This document shows positions 26,960 through 36,535 of a stretch of 37,613 nucleotides of DNA, in pieces. A model generated the notes under the pieces. The model did no database searches. It was not told where the DNA came from and was given only the letters and a program-made list of their open reading frames with translations. The stretch is from positions 1 through 37,613 of IMG/VR virus record IMGVR_UViG_3300010151_000046; one strand, 5' to 3'. The stretch comes from a virus. Numbering within the stretch: the first letter of the stretch is position 1; the number at the start of each line of letters is the position of its first letter. The position numbers were made by a program, and so were the translations under genes.

Positions 26960-29900
26960 CTATTCATCTTCTGGGTTGTAACAGAGATCTCCATTCATAT
27001 CATACGGGCGCCCAACTTCTTTTTGCCACAATCTCCAACTAAACTTAGGCCATCGAACATTAAATTCTCCCTTGTCTTCGTTTGCCTTTCTTTCCTTATC
27101 TTTATCATCGTCTCCCATATAAGTAGGGTCAGCTGATTCATATAGCTCCCCAAACATCTCTGAAGCTAATTCTTTTGTCCTGTCGAATATTTTCCCCTGA
27201 TTCCAGTCTGCATAGTCAATGGCGAACCAAGACATTTCACTCCCGCCGCCGTAATAATCACTGAGCCAGGTGAACGCGTTCATGATCTCTTTTTTTGCCT
27301 CCCACCCATCATTTGCAGGGCTAGGGGAGCCCTCCTCTGATGCGCCAATGGAAGGCAAGAATGCCCTACTAGTGTATATTGCCATGATGGATGCCATTCT
27401 CGGCAAATTAAAACAATACTCAAATATCATTCTATAAGATGGACTACAAACTAAATCTTGTACTAACGCGGTGAAGCCTCCATCATAATCATAACTTACA
27501 GCCCAAGAAGTGTCATGCGCTGTCCATGTCATATCAATATCCAGCAGCCCTCTGGCTAGAGGGACATTAAATGTATTAAGTTCCAAATCAGAATCACTTC
27601 CGATAGAAAATGCCTTATTATCCTGCTTGACTACACCAGTTATATTCTTTGCAACTTCACTGAAATTCTCTCTAAGATTTGGCAGAGCACCGGTATAATT
27701 TTTATTTGGGACAAAGATAACTCGCAAGCCGTAGGACCACTTTCTCCACAAATCTCCTCTTGTTAGGGTGCCAAATGCAGCCGAGCTGGCTGACAGATAA
27801 TTACTAAATTCCTCCATATTCACAACATCATACAAATTCGAATTTCTGTTTTTAACAATGTTATACCAAACTTCTGGCACTTTAACGCCAGACACGCTTA
27901 TTAGTGTACCATATTTACTAGCTAGCTCTGCCTCATCTTCGTCGGCAAAGTCACTAACTTCATAATCTGTAACTGATATGAACTTTTCTAATGCAAACGG
28001 CCAGTAGTCATGAGCGCCCCCTTGTACCCACGCGTTGGAGACGGGCAGCTCATGAGTAGCTCCTAGAGGATCTGTTACGCTTGTAGCCGGTGGGGCATCC
28101 AGCATGCCGCCCGAAGGAGTGACTGCCACATGTGGTACAACATTAAATGGATTTGTATCTGCCGTCATGACGGGCTCGTCTTCTGGATCTGCTGACTCAC
28201 CGAATTCAAGGTTTCCCTGTATCCAATACGGATCCCCTAACAATGCTTGAGACATAGTTCTATATTTTGGAGGAAGTCTTGAAGAAAATTCCTTAGATAT
28301 AAACTCAATCTCTCTTATTACAGATCGACTTAAAAGGGTTATCGCATATGGCTCTATCTCTTGCATGAATAGATCCCAAGCTTTTTCTTTAATTTTTTTA
28401 GCTTCCGATTCTTTAAGGGTGTCTTCCTCGGAAAGCGCGAGAGAAGGGTGGGGGTCGGCGCCGAGGAAAGCGACAGCCTTCATCATAAGCGAGGGCGGCT
28501 GACTTTTTGTCAGTATTGCTCCTGTGCCGGCATACTCCTTCCCGCTGGGAGGATCTGTATCTTTAAGCCATATTTTCTGCAAAGAATTAATCATATCCAT
28601 TGCTTCTATCTCATCTATCGTTGGCTCTATTCTGCCGCCATCTACATTGGCGCCAAAAAGCTGTACAGCCATCTCCAGGAAACGATACCAATATTCATTA
28701 TTTCTTGCTTTTCCCCACCCTTTCTTCGAATATTGATAAAATCCATCCTTAAATTCTTTGGTAATGAACCTAGACAAAGCATCACTATACACTTCTGGGA
28801 AGTCCCCATTAAATGTTAGAAATGTGGCTGCTGATTTGAGATAAACTTCTGTGGTATAAATTCTTATAGTTGCGAGTATATAGCCGCTAATCATCGCTAG
28901 TGTTGCTCGCGGAATTAATTTGGAACAGGGAGGCTCTGTCCTACAAAAAGGATCCTGATCAAACCTAGGATCATCTGGCAACTCGTTTTTCAGAGTCTCA
29001 ATATGATCGGTTATATCATCGAACCTTATAATGTGCTTTCTACGAGGTTCGCATTTATCCCACTCTGGTATCATTTTGCCTGCAATGCCATGCCATCCAG
29101 GGCGATTTTGGTTGGGCTGCATATAGAAGGCAGGAAGGTACTCGTTTCCGCCAAAAGCCAACGGTTCTAAAGGTATGGGTTCCCCGGTAACTGGGTGTGT
29201 ATGATGCTCATCTAAGTCTATCTTTGTTGGGGCAAACTGAGTGGGAGTATTTCCAGAAAATGTTCCAGCGCCATAGTAAAAGGCATGATTAGTCGGGTCT
29301 CTCAAGGTTTTCGCAAACTTCTTGAAAAATTCATTATTAATATATTCAAACATATCAGTTTGACATATCTCAGTTATTGCGTCGATATCAGCTTCAGGGC
29401 CAGATGCATCGGCTCTGTTTCTTAATATCCACTCTATATATCTCCCAAATACCGCTGCTTGAGGGGAGATTCTATCAGGCGCGGTGATGTCCAACTCTAT
29501 ATCCAGCCCCAGAGTATCTTCTATATATTCCACAATCTCTGCTGGGATTTCATCCTCGCCTTTTATCACATATGATGTATCCTGAACGGTTTGCGTACCG
29601 GTAGCAGCATCAGATGATGTTTCAACATTATAATTGAAAATCTCCGATATTCCTATCTGATATCTATTGTTTAGCGTATAAGCTTCTGCGTCTTCTCTGT
29701 GATCCGAATGTTGATAGCCTAATTCAAAACTGTAGTATTTGTAGTGATCCTTGGGATAATAATTAGCATAACCAAGCGTCAAGTCGTATGCATCCGGATC
29801 GCTAGTGTTGTCAGTAAAGGAATTTTGCAAGAAACTTTGGGTGCCAGACGGATCGTGAGTTGAAGTTCCAGGGCCATTGGTGCCATTGCCCCAAACTCCC

Positions 29901-32900
29901 TCTTTTAAATAGTTGCTAACTGTTGTTGGGAAAAGATCCTCATGTGTGGCGCCAGCCACAGTCAGACTCATCACCATTGTCCAAAAGACATGATAATTGT
30001 GCGCAGTCAAGTTCCTTCCGTGTTTGTCGCTCAACACCATCGTAAGAAAGCCGCCGCGGCGCACTAAGTCGTCTGCAAATTCAGACTCCATAACACCAAA
30101 CAAGGAATCGACTATTACTCTCTGAGTAATATTGGTACCACCAGGAACATCTGAGTCCCTAGGCAAAATACCTGGTGGAGTATCGCAATTGGAGGGGTCG
30201 TCCATAATTGTGGGCATGTTTGCAAGAGGGCCGTTCTGAACAATATTTGCCAATGTAGCCAAATCAGAAAGCGCCTGATCTTTCAAGTCGCTAATCTGCT
30301 TTTCGCAAGCTTCTGGCGACAAGCCTTTTTCTGATAACAAATCGCAACGCAATTTGTTTATTTTTTCAAGATTCTCTGGCGTGCCACATAGAGATGGGTA
30401 AATGGGCCGGCCTACTGTGGCTGCCTGTGTTTTAAATTCTGGATCAAGCATTGAACCCAAATTCTTAAAGAACTCCTCAATTGCAGTTTTATTTGGCATA
30501 ATGCATTTAAACTTTGGATTTTGGAATTTGATTACTTGTTTTATAACCCTAATTACTTCATCTGAGGCGTTCGCGTTGAGCAGGTTTACCAACTCCCCCT
30601 GTGTTAAAACAATGCTCATATTTGATATAAAATCAGCTATTTCATCAGAATTAGGTATGTCAGCCGGATCCGTGCACGATCTCCCTATGGAGGCGAAAAG
30701 ATTACCTGCTGCATTATTTATTGTTGCTTCGTCTGCCAGCGCGGTAGATAATAGAGGATCGTCAAGAATAGAATCAAGAGATTTTGCGAACTCATTTTCT
30801 GCCCCAAGCGCCGCGGCGGCGAGATCTCCCAAAAGGCCAAGAATGTCACATAACGCGCCAAGAAGAATGTCTAATATCATTTGTAACAGAGCGATGATGA
30901 TCTTGATTGCCAGCGTCATCAATACTTCAAGCAATGCCTCCATCAACATCTTTAAAAAATCTGGGATTGGCCTGATCTTTCGAAACTTTGGCCATTCGAT
31001 GCCAAATTGGCCGCGGCAGAAGTCCAACTCCATCGTCTTGAAGAATTCATTCAGGGGGGGATTAAATAGAGGAGGCATAGGACAAGCCGGGTTACTAAAT
31101 ATACTAGCAATAAGCTCGGCGCCTGGGAGAGGCGCTAGCGCTTCAAGCAAAGTATCTGTATCAACGAATTCGAGAATTGCCTCTTTATATGCGTTAAGGT
31201 ACGCATCAGTCACATTTGCTGCCGCTGTTCCAATGGTGCCAGCACCACCGAATTGTTTGGAGTTCCCGAACGCTAGCGAGTCGGTTGCCTCAATTCTATA
31301 TTGTGCTGTTTCTTCGGCTATCGTTTCCTCTTCAACCGGGTTGCCATCTTCATCTTCTGAAGGTACATGATAATTATAGCTTCCGGGATTATAGCCAGCC
31401 TCCCATGGTGGCGGTAAGTCTCCAAACTCTTCAGCAAGTTTCCCCTTTATTTCTTCTTTTTTGTCTTCTGGTAATCCCGCAGCGAGGAGGGGCATTACTG
31501 TCTGATCCATAGCCTCTATCGCAGCACGAACAATAACATCATAGGCATCTGTAAGATCTATTCCGTCCATCAGGCATGCCATTGCCGCACTCAAAAGATC
31601 CAGCAGGCCGCAAGCTCCGAGCTTGTCTAAAAGGTTTGAATAAAATTCATGAATATCGCCACTTTCTGCTATAAGGCCGATTACTTCTGGGAGGTTTATG
31701 AAAGTATCATCGCCGAGAGTCATCGTAGTTTCTTGAGCGTGCAACGCTCTTTTTAACTTCTGGCCGAATTCATTTATGTCTGCATCATGTATTGCTTGGC
31801 CCTCCCTGTCTCTACACACCTGTGATGCAAACTTTGCCTCTATTGCATCCGGAAGGCTCATTATCTCGTTGACAATTGCTTGTGCAGCGTCTGCCAATGG
31901 GCCATCTGCCAACACGGGAGTGCCTATTGGCTCTTCGAGGTTGATATCTGAAATTTCAATTTTTGGATAGGTGAATGTGGTAAAAAATTCATGCCACTCT
32001 CCAGGCTCCCTAGCTGCCACGAATGTGTGCATTTCAACTAACTTAGAGACATACGCCATGGTTCGGATGTCATCAATTGGATCCAACTCCTTGAATGCTC
32101 CGAGATCATCGCCATTTTTCTTCCATGTCAAAGGATACTGCATATCTCCGCAGTGAACTTGTGCGAAAGTCACCTCGTATTTTTCATTAAACCTTAATTC
32201 AACTTTATCAGCAGATCCCTTGCCAGTAAGCTTAAAACCATTATAATTCAATAACTTATTTAATGCAACAACAAACATTTGTAGTTTTGTGGATTCTATA
32301 ACAGGATTGAATCCATCTATAAGCTCTCCTGTTTCATGAGACCAGGCTGCATATTTAATTCCGTAATATCGGAACCCTTCCCTGACTCTCCTTACCATGC
32401 GCCGTATTAGCGGAGATTCTAAAATAACCCCAGAAGGCCCAATTGGAATTTCTTCTTCTTCTACATCAGGTATGAAAATCATACCGTCAATCAATTCTAC
32501 AGGCACCGTAACTAAAGCTTTAATTGGCATCAAAGGCCGGACATCAACAAAATAATTTTCAGCATCTGTATCTTCCAGCAAGGTTTCGAAAGTCGAAGGA
32601 TCTACTGGGCTTTTTCCAGCATGATCCAAAATCAGATCAAGGCCACGGGATGCCTGTTCTGTTAAAAAACTTTCTAAGGATGCTGGATCGTTAACTATGG
32701 ACGCGTCCATTTCGCCAGTATTTACGCTAGCATTATAGCGGCATGTTCTCTTATTTAAAAAGACTCCATCATCCAGATATCTCCAATTCGGAATTATACT
32801 ATTAGGATCTTCTGCGCATATCGGCGGGATGCACTCTTCCGGCGCCGGTTCTGCTGGATCTTCGCAAGTTCCGAGAGCGATTCCTTCTTCTAATGCCTCT

Positions 32901-34237
32901 TCGTACTCCTCATCAGATAAGCCGTATACGCCTCCTGCGTCCTCCGCGGTTGCTGCCTTGGCTGCTGCAATATCTTCTTCAGTTAACCCACCCATAAGAG
33001 GGGCTGATGCGGCGTCATCAAAAAAGTTCAGCCACCAGTCTTTTAGCTCTTTCGGTATATCCAAGAACGCACGAACAGAAGTATCTGTATTTGCAATCTG
33101 GGCCCGGGCGGCGGTGATGTCTTCGCTTGACATATTTGTATAATAAGATCTTCCCATGGCATTTTTGCCATAGGTAAAAATAGGGGAGCCATAAACTGGC
33201 TCAATAACATTTCCTGCTGCATCTTTATGTATAAAAGATTGCTCCAAAAGCTCAATAAGGTTGGCTAGCCAGAACAAGAAAGCCTCAAAATCAGCCTGCA
33301 CTGACCACTCCAACCACGCAAAAGGCCGATAATCACTGCCGCCGCCTTTGAAGTTCTCTTTATACTTATCGGTGTGATAATCAATAAACTCTAAACTTCC
33401 ATTGCCAATATTGTGCACACTCGATGGATAATGGTCGTCATGGAGGACAAATCTAGGATCCATATTAGTTTGCGCGGGATTACCTTCGTGATCTAATGCT
33501 GTCGGATCTGTATAAGTAATTGCAATCTCTGTATTTTTCGCGGTGGTACTACTCCTTGTAGCATGGCCAGCGACGGTAGCTCCGTCATACTGTGTCATAC
33601 TGTCTTCTCCCTCGTACCGCTCCCACTCGCCGGTTGCAGTGAGGGGATCCCATCGAGCAACTTCTCCTGGCTCATATAAAAAGTCTTTCCATGTGCCATG
33701 GTTGGGCTGCCAGCTGCAAGGGGAGGTGGGAGGAAAATCGTCTGTTTTCTCGGAGCCACACAGGGGCCGAAGCCAATCTTCTCCTTTCTGGCTCATGAGC
33801 TTGCACTGGTGCACCAGTTGTGCCATAAATTCAATCTGTTGTGCCCAAGTTGCCATTTCGTCACTTCTGGCAGGTGATGGAACAGGCATGCCAGCTTGAT
33901 CGGAGATCTCAACCATCTTGTCATAAATTTTAACAGGATCATAAAATACCCGATCTGTACCGTCGCCGTCTTGAGATCCGACGGTGTGATAGTTTATAAC
34001 ATCAAAAACATGGGGGATATAAGTGCCGGTTTTGCCATAAACATATGTTGGAGCATCCGGACGATTATAATAATTATCGTGTAGAAAATATAAGAATTCA
34101 CCATTTATTCCAGAATCTGGCGTGTTTGGCGTCTGCTCAAAAACATTAATTGGTTCTAATCCGAACCTAAGCTCTCCATAAATAGCCTGTGCTAGTTTAA
34201 TGAATGGTTCGGCATCAAATTGACTGGGGAGCGGCAT
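26960..34237 (-). CDS. Giant 2425-residue virion protein with a hydrophobic segment
   Basis: A 7.3-kb uninterrupted gene between the spike protein and gp25. No domain of known function is recognised. The N-terminal 1000 residues are acidic with many aromatic residues (KDFLYEPGEVARWDP, WLEWSVQADFEAFLFWLANL). Residues about 1088-1146 form a long hydrophobic helical stretch, including IKIIIALLQMILDILLG and CDILGLLGDLAAAALG, which could be a buried coiled coil or a membrane-active part. Cysteines are common in the middle (CIPPICAEDP, CMPPLFNPP). There is no signal peptide. In T4 the neighbourhood of the hub and wedge encodes hub and tape-measure proteins; this protein could be a wedge-hub linker or an oversized hub component, but that is only inference from position. 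CAGGAT precedes the start. It is too complex and uninterrupted to be a false frame. Confidence 0.8.
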   Translation of the reverse strand: MPLPSQFDAEPFIKLAQAIYGELRFGLEPINVFEQTPNTPDSGINGEFLYFLHDNYYNRPDAPTYVYGKTGTYIPHVFDVINYHTVGSQDGDGTDRVFYDPVKIYDKMVEISDQAGMPVPSPARSDEMATWAQQIEFMAQLVHQCKLMSQKGEDWLRPLCGSEKTDDFPPTSPCSWQPNHGTWKDFLYEPGEVARWDPLTATGEWERYEGEDSMTQYDGATVAGHATRSSTTAKNTEIAITYTDPTALDHEGNPAQTNMDPRFVLHDDHYPSSVHNIGNGSLEFIDYHTDKYKENFKGGGSDYRPFAWLEWSVQADFEAFLFWLANLIELLEQSFIHKDAAGNVIEPVYGSPIFTYGKNAMGRSYYTNMSSEDITAARAQIANTDTSVRAFLDIPKELKDWWLNFFDDAASAPLMGGLTEEDIAAAKAATAEDAGGVYGLSDEEYEEALEEGIALGTCEDPAEPAPEECIPPICAEDPNSIIPNWRYLDDGVFLNKRTCRYNASVNTGEMDASIVNDPASLESFLTEQASRGLDLILDHAGKSPVDPSTFETLLEDTDAENYFVDVRPLMPIKALVTVPVELIDGMIFIPDVEEEEIPIGPSGVILESPLIRRMVRRVREGFRYYGIKYAAWSHETGELIDGFNPVIESTKLQMFVVALNKLLNYNGFKLTGKGSADKVELRFNEKYEVTFAQVHCGDMQYPLTWKKNGDDLGAFKELDPIDDIRTMAYVSKLVEMHTFVAAREPGEWHEFFTTFTYPKIEISDINLEEPIGTPVLADGPLADAAQAIVNEIMSLPDAIEAKFASQVCRDREGQAIHDADINEFGQKLKRALHAQETTMTLGDDTFINLPEVIGLIAESGDIHEFYSNLLDKLGACGLLDLLSAAMACLMDGIDLTDAYDVIVRAAIEAMDQTVMPLLAAGLPEDKKEEIKGKLAEEFGDLPPPWEAGYNPGSYNYHVPSEDEDGNPVEEETIAEETAQYRIEATDSLAFGNSKQFGGAGTIGTAAANVTDAYLNAYKEAILEFVDTDTLLEALAPLPGAELIASIFSNPACPMPPLFNPPLNEFFKTMELDFCRGQFGIEWPKFRKIRPIPDFLKMLMEALLEVLMTLAIKIIIALLQMILDILLGALCDILGLLGDLAAAALGAENEFAKSLDSILDDPLLSTALADEATINNAAGNLFASIGRSCTDPADIPNSDEIADFISNMSIVLTQGELVNLLNANASDEVIRVIKQVIKFQNPKFKCIMPNKTAIEEFFKNLGSMLDPEFKTQAATVGRPIYPSLCGTPENLEKINKLRCDLLSEKGLSPEACEKQISDLKDQALSDLATLANIVQNGPLANMPTIMDDPSNCDTPPGILPRDSDVPGGTNITQRVIVDSLFGVMESEFADDLVRRGGFLTMVLSDKHGRNLTAHNYHVFWTMVMSLTVAGATHEDLFPTTVSNYLKEGVWGNGTNGPGTSTHDPSGTQSFLQNSFTDNTSDPDAYDLTLGYANYYPKDHYKYYSFELGYQHSDHREDAEAYTLNNRYQIGISEIFNYNVETSSDAATGTQTVQDTSYVIKGEDEIPAEIVEYIEDTLGLDIELDITAPDRISPQAAVFGRYIEWILRNRADASGPEADIDAITEICQTDMFEYINNEFFKKFAKTLRDPTNHAFYYGAGTFSGNTPTQFAPTKIDLDEHHTHPVTGEPIPLEPLAFGGNEYLPAFYMQPNQNRPGWHGIAGKMIPEWDKCEPRRKHIIRFDDITDHIETLKNELPDDPRFDQDPFCRTEPPCSKLIPRATLAMISGYILATIRIYTTEVYLKSAATFLTFNGDFPEVYSDALSRFITKEFKDGFYQYSKKGWGKARNNEYWYRFLEMAVQLFGANVDGGRIEPTIDEIEAMDMINSLQKIWLKDTDPPSGKEYAGTGAILTKSQPPSLMMKAVAFLGADPHPSLALSEEDTLKESEAKKIKEKAWDLFMQEIEPYAITLLSRSVIREIEFISKEFSSRLPPKYRTMSQALLGDPYWIQGNLEFGESADPEDEPVMTADTNPFNVVPHVAVTPSGGMLDAPPATSVTDPLGATHELPVSNAWVQGGAHDYWPFALEKFISVTDYEVSDFADEDEAELASKYGTLISVSGVKVPEVWYNIVKNRNSNLYDVVNMEEFSNYLSASSAAFGTLTRGDLWRKWSYGLRVIFVPNKNYTGALPNLRENFSEVAKNITGVVKQDNKAFSIGSDSDLELNTFNVPLARGLLDIDMTWTAHDTSWAVSYDYDGGFTALVQDLVCSPSYRMIFEYCFNLPRMASIMAIYTSRAFLPSIGASEEGSPSPANDGWEAKKEIMNAFTWLSDYYGGGSEMSWFAIDYADWNQGKIFDRTKELASEMFGELYESADPTYMGDDDKDKERKANEDKGEFNVRWPKFSWRLWQKEVGRPYDMNGDLCYNPEDE
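30795..30975 (-). other. Hydrophobic helical stretch in the 2425-residue protein
   Basis: Codes for roughly residues 1088-1146, dominated by Leu, Ile, Ala and Met with only a few charges (KMLMEALLEVLMTLA, IKIIIALLQMILDILLG). It is about 50 residues long, enough for two membrane-spanning helices or a buried helical bundle. It is the most hydrophobic part of any protein in this window. Confidence 0.6.
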
Positions 34238-34282
34238 TGATTTATCCTGCTTTAAATTTAAAAGTTTCGGTTGCTGTTATAA

Positions 34283-35296
34283 TTAGTTTGTCCTGTTAAA
34301 TCTGCTGTTTATCCAATTATTGCCTTGTTCTGTCAGATTGTTGATCCTATATAGGGATGTGTTCACTCTGTGCAGATATATTGGCATTTTACAGTTTACC
34401 AATTCTTGTAGAGTTTTTACACAACCGTTTATTATGAATCCTGGAGAAGGAAATGTTTGTATAACCCCAACCCCAACTCCAGTGTGAGTATGCATGGAAG
34501 CTTGAAGATTGAAAATCATCTGATAAGTTACAAAAGTATCAACGATGCCAGATAGATCGTCCAGCAGGCCCACAAGATCGTTGAGCGCTTCTTGTAAGTT
34601 GTAACCTTTAGGTATTGGTTGGATTTTGGGATTATCATCGGGCATGCCGAGGGCTGTTAAAATTCCACCAAGAATAGGATTGTTCTGTGCGCCGTCATCA
34701 TTGCCGGCTATTAAGTCAATGCCGACAGTAGTTTTAATGTCACCACTAGTTGGAGAACGAGAACCCCTTCCTTCGGTTACAAGCTTAATTCCTTTTCTGG
34801 CAATTATTCGAATAGAATCGGCTTTCATTCCAATTGCCGAATCGCCTTCTGAGGCGCCAACATGGCCAGCTGACAGATTAAAGTTCTTATCAATATTTGT
34901 TTTTTGACTGATGTAAATTCTGGCAGCATCACCTGTGAAGTTTGGATCTACAATCTGATCTCTTTTTAAATCGGGCAACATTCCGGCTACAATATCAATA
35001 GCACTACAACCGTCTGCTCCTTGTCCTCCATGTCCGCTAACAACGCTGTTCGGCCGATCGGAACCGAAAACCATATGGCAATTCCCCCTTCCGCTAATAA
35101 TCTTTTCGCCGGTGGCGTGGGCGCGCCTTGCAATATATAGATCTGTCGAGTTTGGCTCACAGTTAATGCCTGCCTTCACCATTCCTGCGGCGAGGGCGCC
35201 GCCCAACTCGTCGATGTTTTCCCTTACATCTTCTGGAAGTTCTGCTCGAAGATATTGGAGCGCTCTGCTTTCTGCAAATATACTTAATATTGACAT
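34283..35296 (-). CDS. Tail spike beta-helix-like protein (gp5 C-terminal-like)
   Basis: A 337-residue protein. Residues about 55-110 contain YIARRAHATGEKIISGRGNC, then FGSDRPNSVVSGHGGQGADG, a Gly-rich pattern I recall from uncharacterised T4-like spike-region proteins. Residues about 125-200 have short repeating strands, such as AARIYISQKTN, ADSIRIIARKGIKLVTEG and IKTTVGIDLIAGN. These resemble the triple-stranded beta-helix that forms the needle of T4 gp5. A helical C-terminal part follows with MHTHTGVGVG, similar to an HxH metal-knot motif in phage fibre tips. It comes directly after the M23 peptidase gene (18-base gap), supporting a shared tail-tip function. AAGGAA precedes the ATG. The spike role is an inference from strand pattern and position, not from a firm family match. 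Confidence 0.65.
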   Translation of the reverse strand: MSILSIFAESRALQYLRAELPEDVRENIDELGGALAAGMVKAGINCEPNSTDLYIARRAHATGEKIISGRGNCHMVFGSDRPNSVVSGHGGQGADGCSAIDIVAGMLPDLKRDQIVDPNFTGDAARIYISQKTNIDKNFNLSAGHVGASEGDSAIGMKADSIRIIARKGIKLVTEGRGSRSPTSGDIKTTVGIDLIAGNDDGAQNNPILGGILTALGMPDDNPKIQPIPKGYNLQEALNDLVGLLDDLSGIVDTFVTYQMIFNLQASMHTHTGVGVGVIQTFPSPGFIINGCVKTLQELVNCKMPIYLHRVNTSLYRINNLTEQGNNWINSRFNRTN

Positions 35297-35314
35297 TTTA
35301 AAATTCCTTATTAA

Positions 35315-36535
35315 TTAACTTTTTTCTCTACAGTTTGTGCCGGCGGTGATGTTAACATTGTTCAGATTGTCCGCGGCAAGTAAGTCCCACCCAAGCAATT
35401 CCTTGATTCCATCATTAGTTGCGCCTGTTCCGGCGATGCTAAACTGCGCGTGGAGATGCGGGCCGGTTGTCCTGCCCGCGCCGGGACTGCCGGGGGAACC
35501 TCCGGATAAGCCAACTACTGCTCCGCGCTTGATTGGGCAAGGGTAGGAATCGGATGGTACAGTAGATAGGTGACAATATTTAACAACTAGTTGTTTGCCA
35601 TTTACTATATACTTTATTGAGACTGAGCCGCCACATGAGCCGGTGCCGCTTGGGTCGTCGATAGCGATGATTTCTCCATCTAATATTGACACTACGGGGG
35701 TGTTTTGAGTGGCGCTGAAGTCAACTGCATAAGGAGAGCTACCGCCTTCTTTTGCATGATTTTCAAACGCTCTGCCGACGGTACCACTGGTAGGGAAAAC
35801 CGGCTGTTCGCCACCAGCTTCTGAGAAGTCGCCGTCATCCGGTAGTTCATCCATGCATGGATCCTGCGCAAGCGATGCTGCATCAACATGGTTGGTGGCT
35901 AGTTCTGCTAGCGTTTTCGTGTCCGGCGCAGGGTACCACTCCGCGATGACGGGAATTCCACTTCGTCCCGTGAAGGCGCCGCGGGCAGATGTACCTTTCG
36001 ATCCAGCCGTAGAATATGGGCCGGGCTCTTGTATCTCTAAATATCTACATTCGTCATCAGGCACACCATCAGCCGGCGGACTCACTCTCACCCAATCGCC
36101 GGTTGCCGGCATCGATACTGGAGCATCTGGATTGCCTTCGAGGGGATCGGAGAAAGACTCTATGCAATAAAAATCTATATTTTGTTTTTCTTCAGTGGAC
36201 AACCCAAAGAGTTCCGCGTCGTCGTGAATCACCTCGACATTCGGCTGCTTTCCTGCCATTCCATTGTGGTCTTGGCGGTATACCATAACCGCCAGTCTAC
36301 TTGTTTCTTCATCTTCAGCCGGCGTTTGTCCGGGAACGACAGTTCTTGCTATTCTGGCTCCAATGCACTTAGTTACTTCCTGCTCTTTCTCTACGCCTTG
36401 TGGTTGCGCCGCCTGTTTGCGCTGCATATTTTTCACAGCGCTGAGGTTGGCGTACTGGTCTGGGTAACCGCCGCGTAAGGCGCCTAAATGGGGGTTACGG
36501 GAAAAAGGCTTTTCTTTCCGAGGATCATCAGACAT
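35315..36535 (-). CDS. Tail-tip M23 metallopeptidase (cell wall lytic)
   Basis: A 406-residue protein. Residues about 245-385 form an M23 (lysostaphin/LytM-type) zinc peptidase, which cleaves peptide cross-links in peptidoglycan. The zinc and catalytic residues can be placed: H260 and D272 in NHAKEGGSSPYAVDF, H322 in KYCHLS, and H360/H362 in GPHLHAQF. The distance from H260 to D272 is longer than the usual HxxxD, so H260 is less certain. Residues about 55-170 (CIGARIARTVVPG, then GDWVRVSPP) might be an OB-like fold of the kind at the start of T4 gp5, a weaker call. No signal peptide is present, which suits a virion-carried rather than secreted enzyme. Such a peptidase at the tail tip would open the wall during injection, replacing the lysozyme domain of gp5. 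The start overlaps the preceding stop (TAATG). Confidence 0.88.
   Translation of the reverse strand: MSDDPRKEKPFSRNPHLGALRGGYPDQYANLSAVKNMQRKQAAQPQGVEKEQEVTKCIGARIARTVVPGQTPAEDEETSRLAVMVYRQDHNGMAGKQPNVEVIHDDAELFGLSTEEKQNIDFYCIESFSDPLEGNPDAPVSMPATGDWVRVSPPADGVPDDECRYLEIQEPGPYSTAGSKGTSARGAFTGRSGIPVIAEWYPAPDTKTLAELATNHVDAASLAQDPCMDELPDDGDFSEAGGEQPVFPTSGTVGRAFENHAKEGGSSPYAVDFSATQNTPVVSILDGEIIAIDDPSGTGSCGGSVSIKYIVNGKQLVVKYCHLSTVPSDSYPCPIKRGAVVGLSGGSPGSPGAGRTTGPHLHAQFSIAGTGATNDGIKELLGWDLLAADNLNNVNITAGTNCREKS

Noticed and set aside
30402-31370. 322-codon open frame on the plus strand inside the 2425-residue gene
   Set aside because: It is fully antisense to a convincing protein, its product is a Ser/Ala/Ile-rich low-information sequence, and every other supported gene is on the minus strand; it follows from the codon pattern of the real gene.
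34238-34282. AT-rich palindrome (TTTAAATTTAAA) in the gap before the 2425-residue gene as a terminator or promoter
   Set aside because: It has no GC stem or following T-run, and no ACTATTTA or TATAAATA box; it is probably just AT-rich leader sequence.
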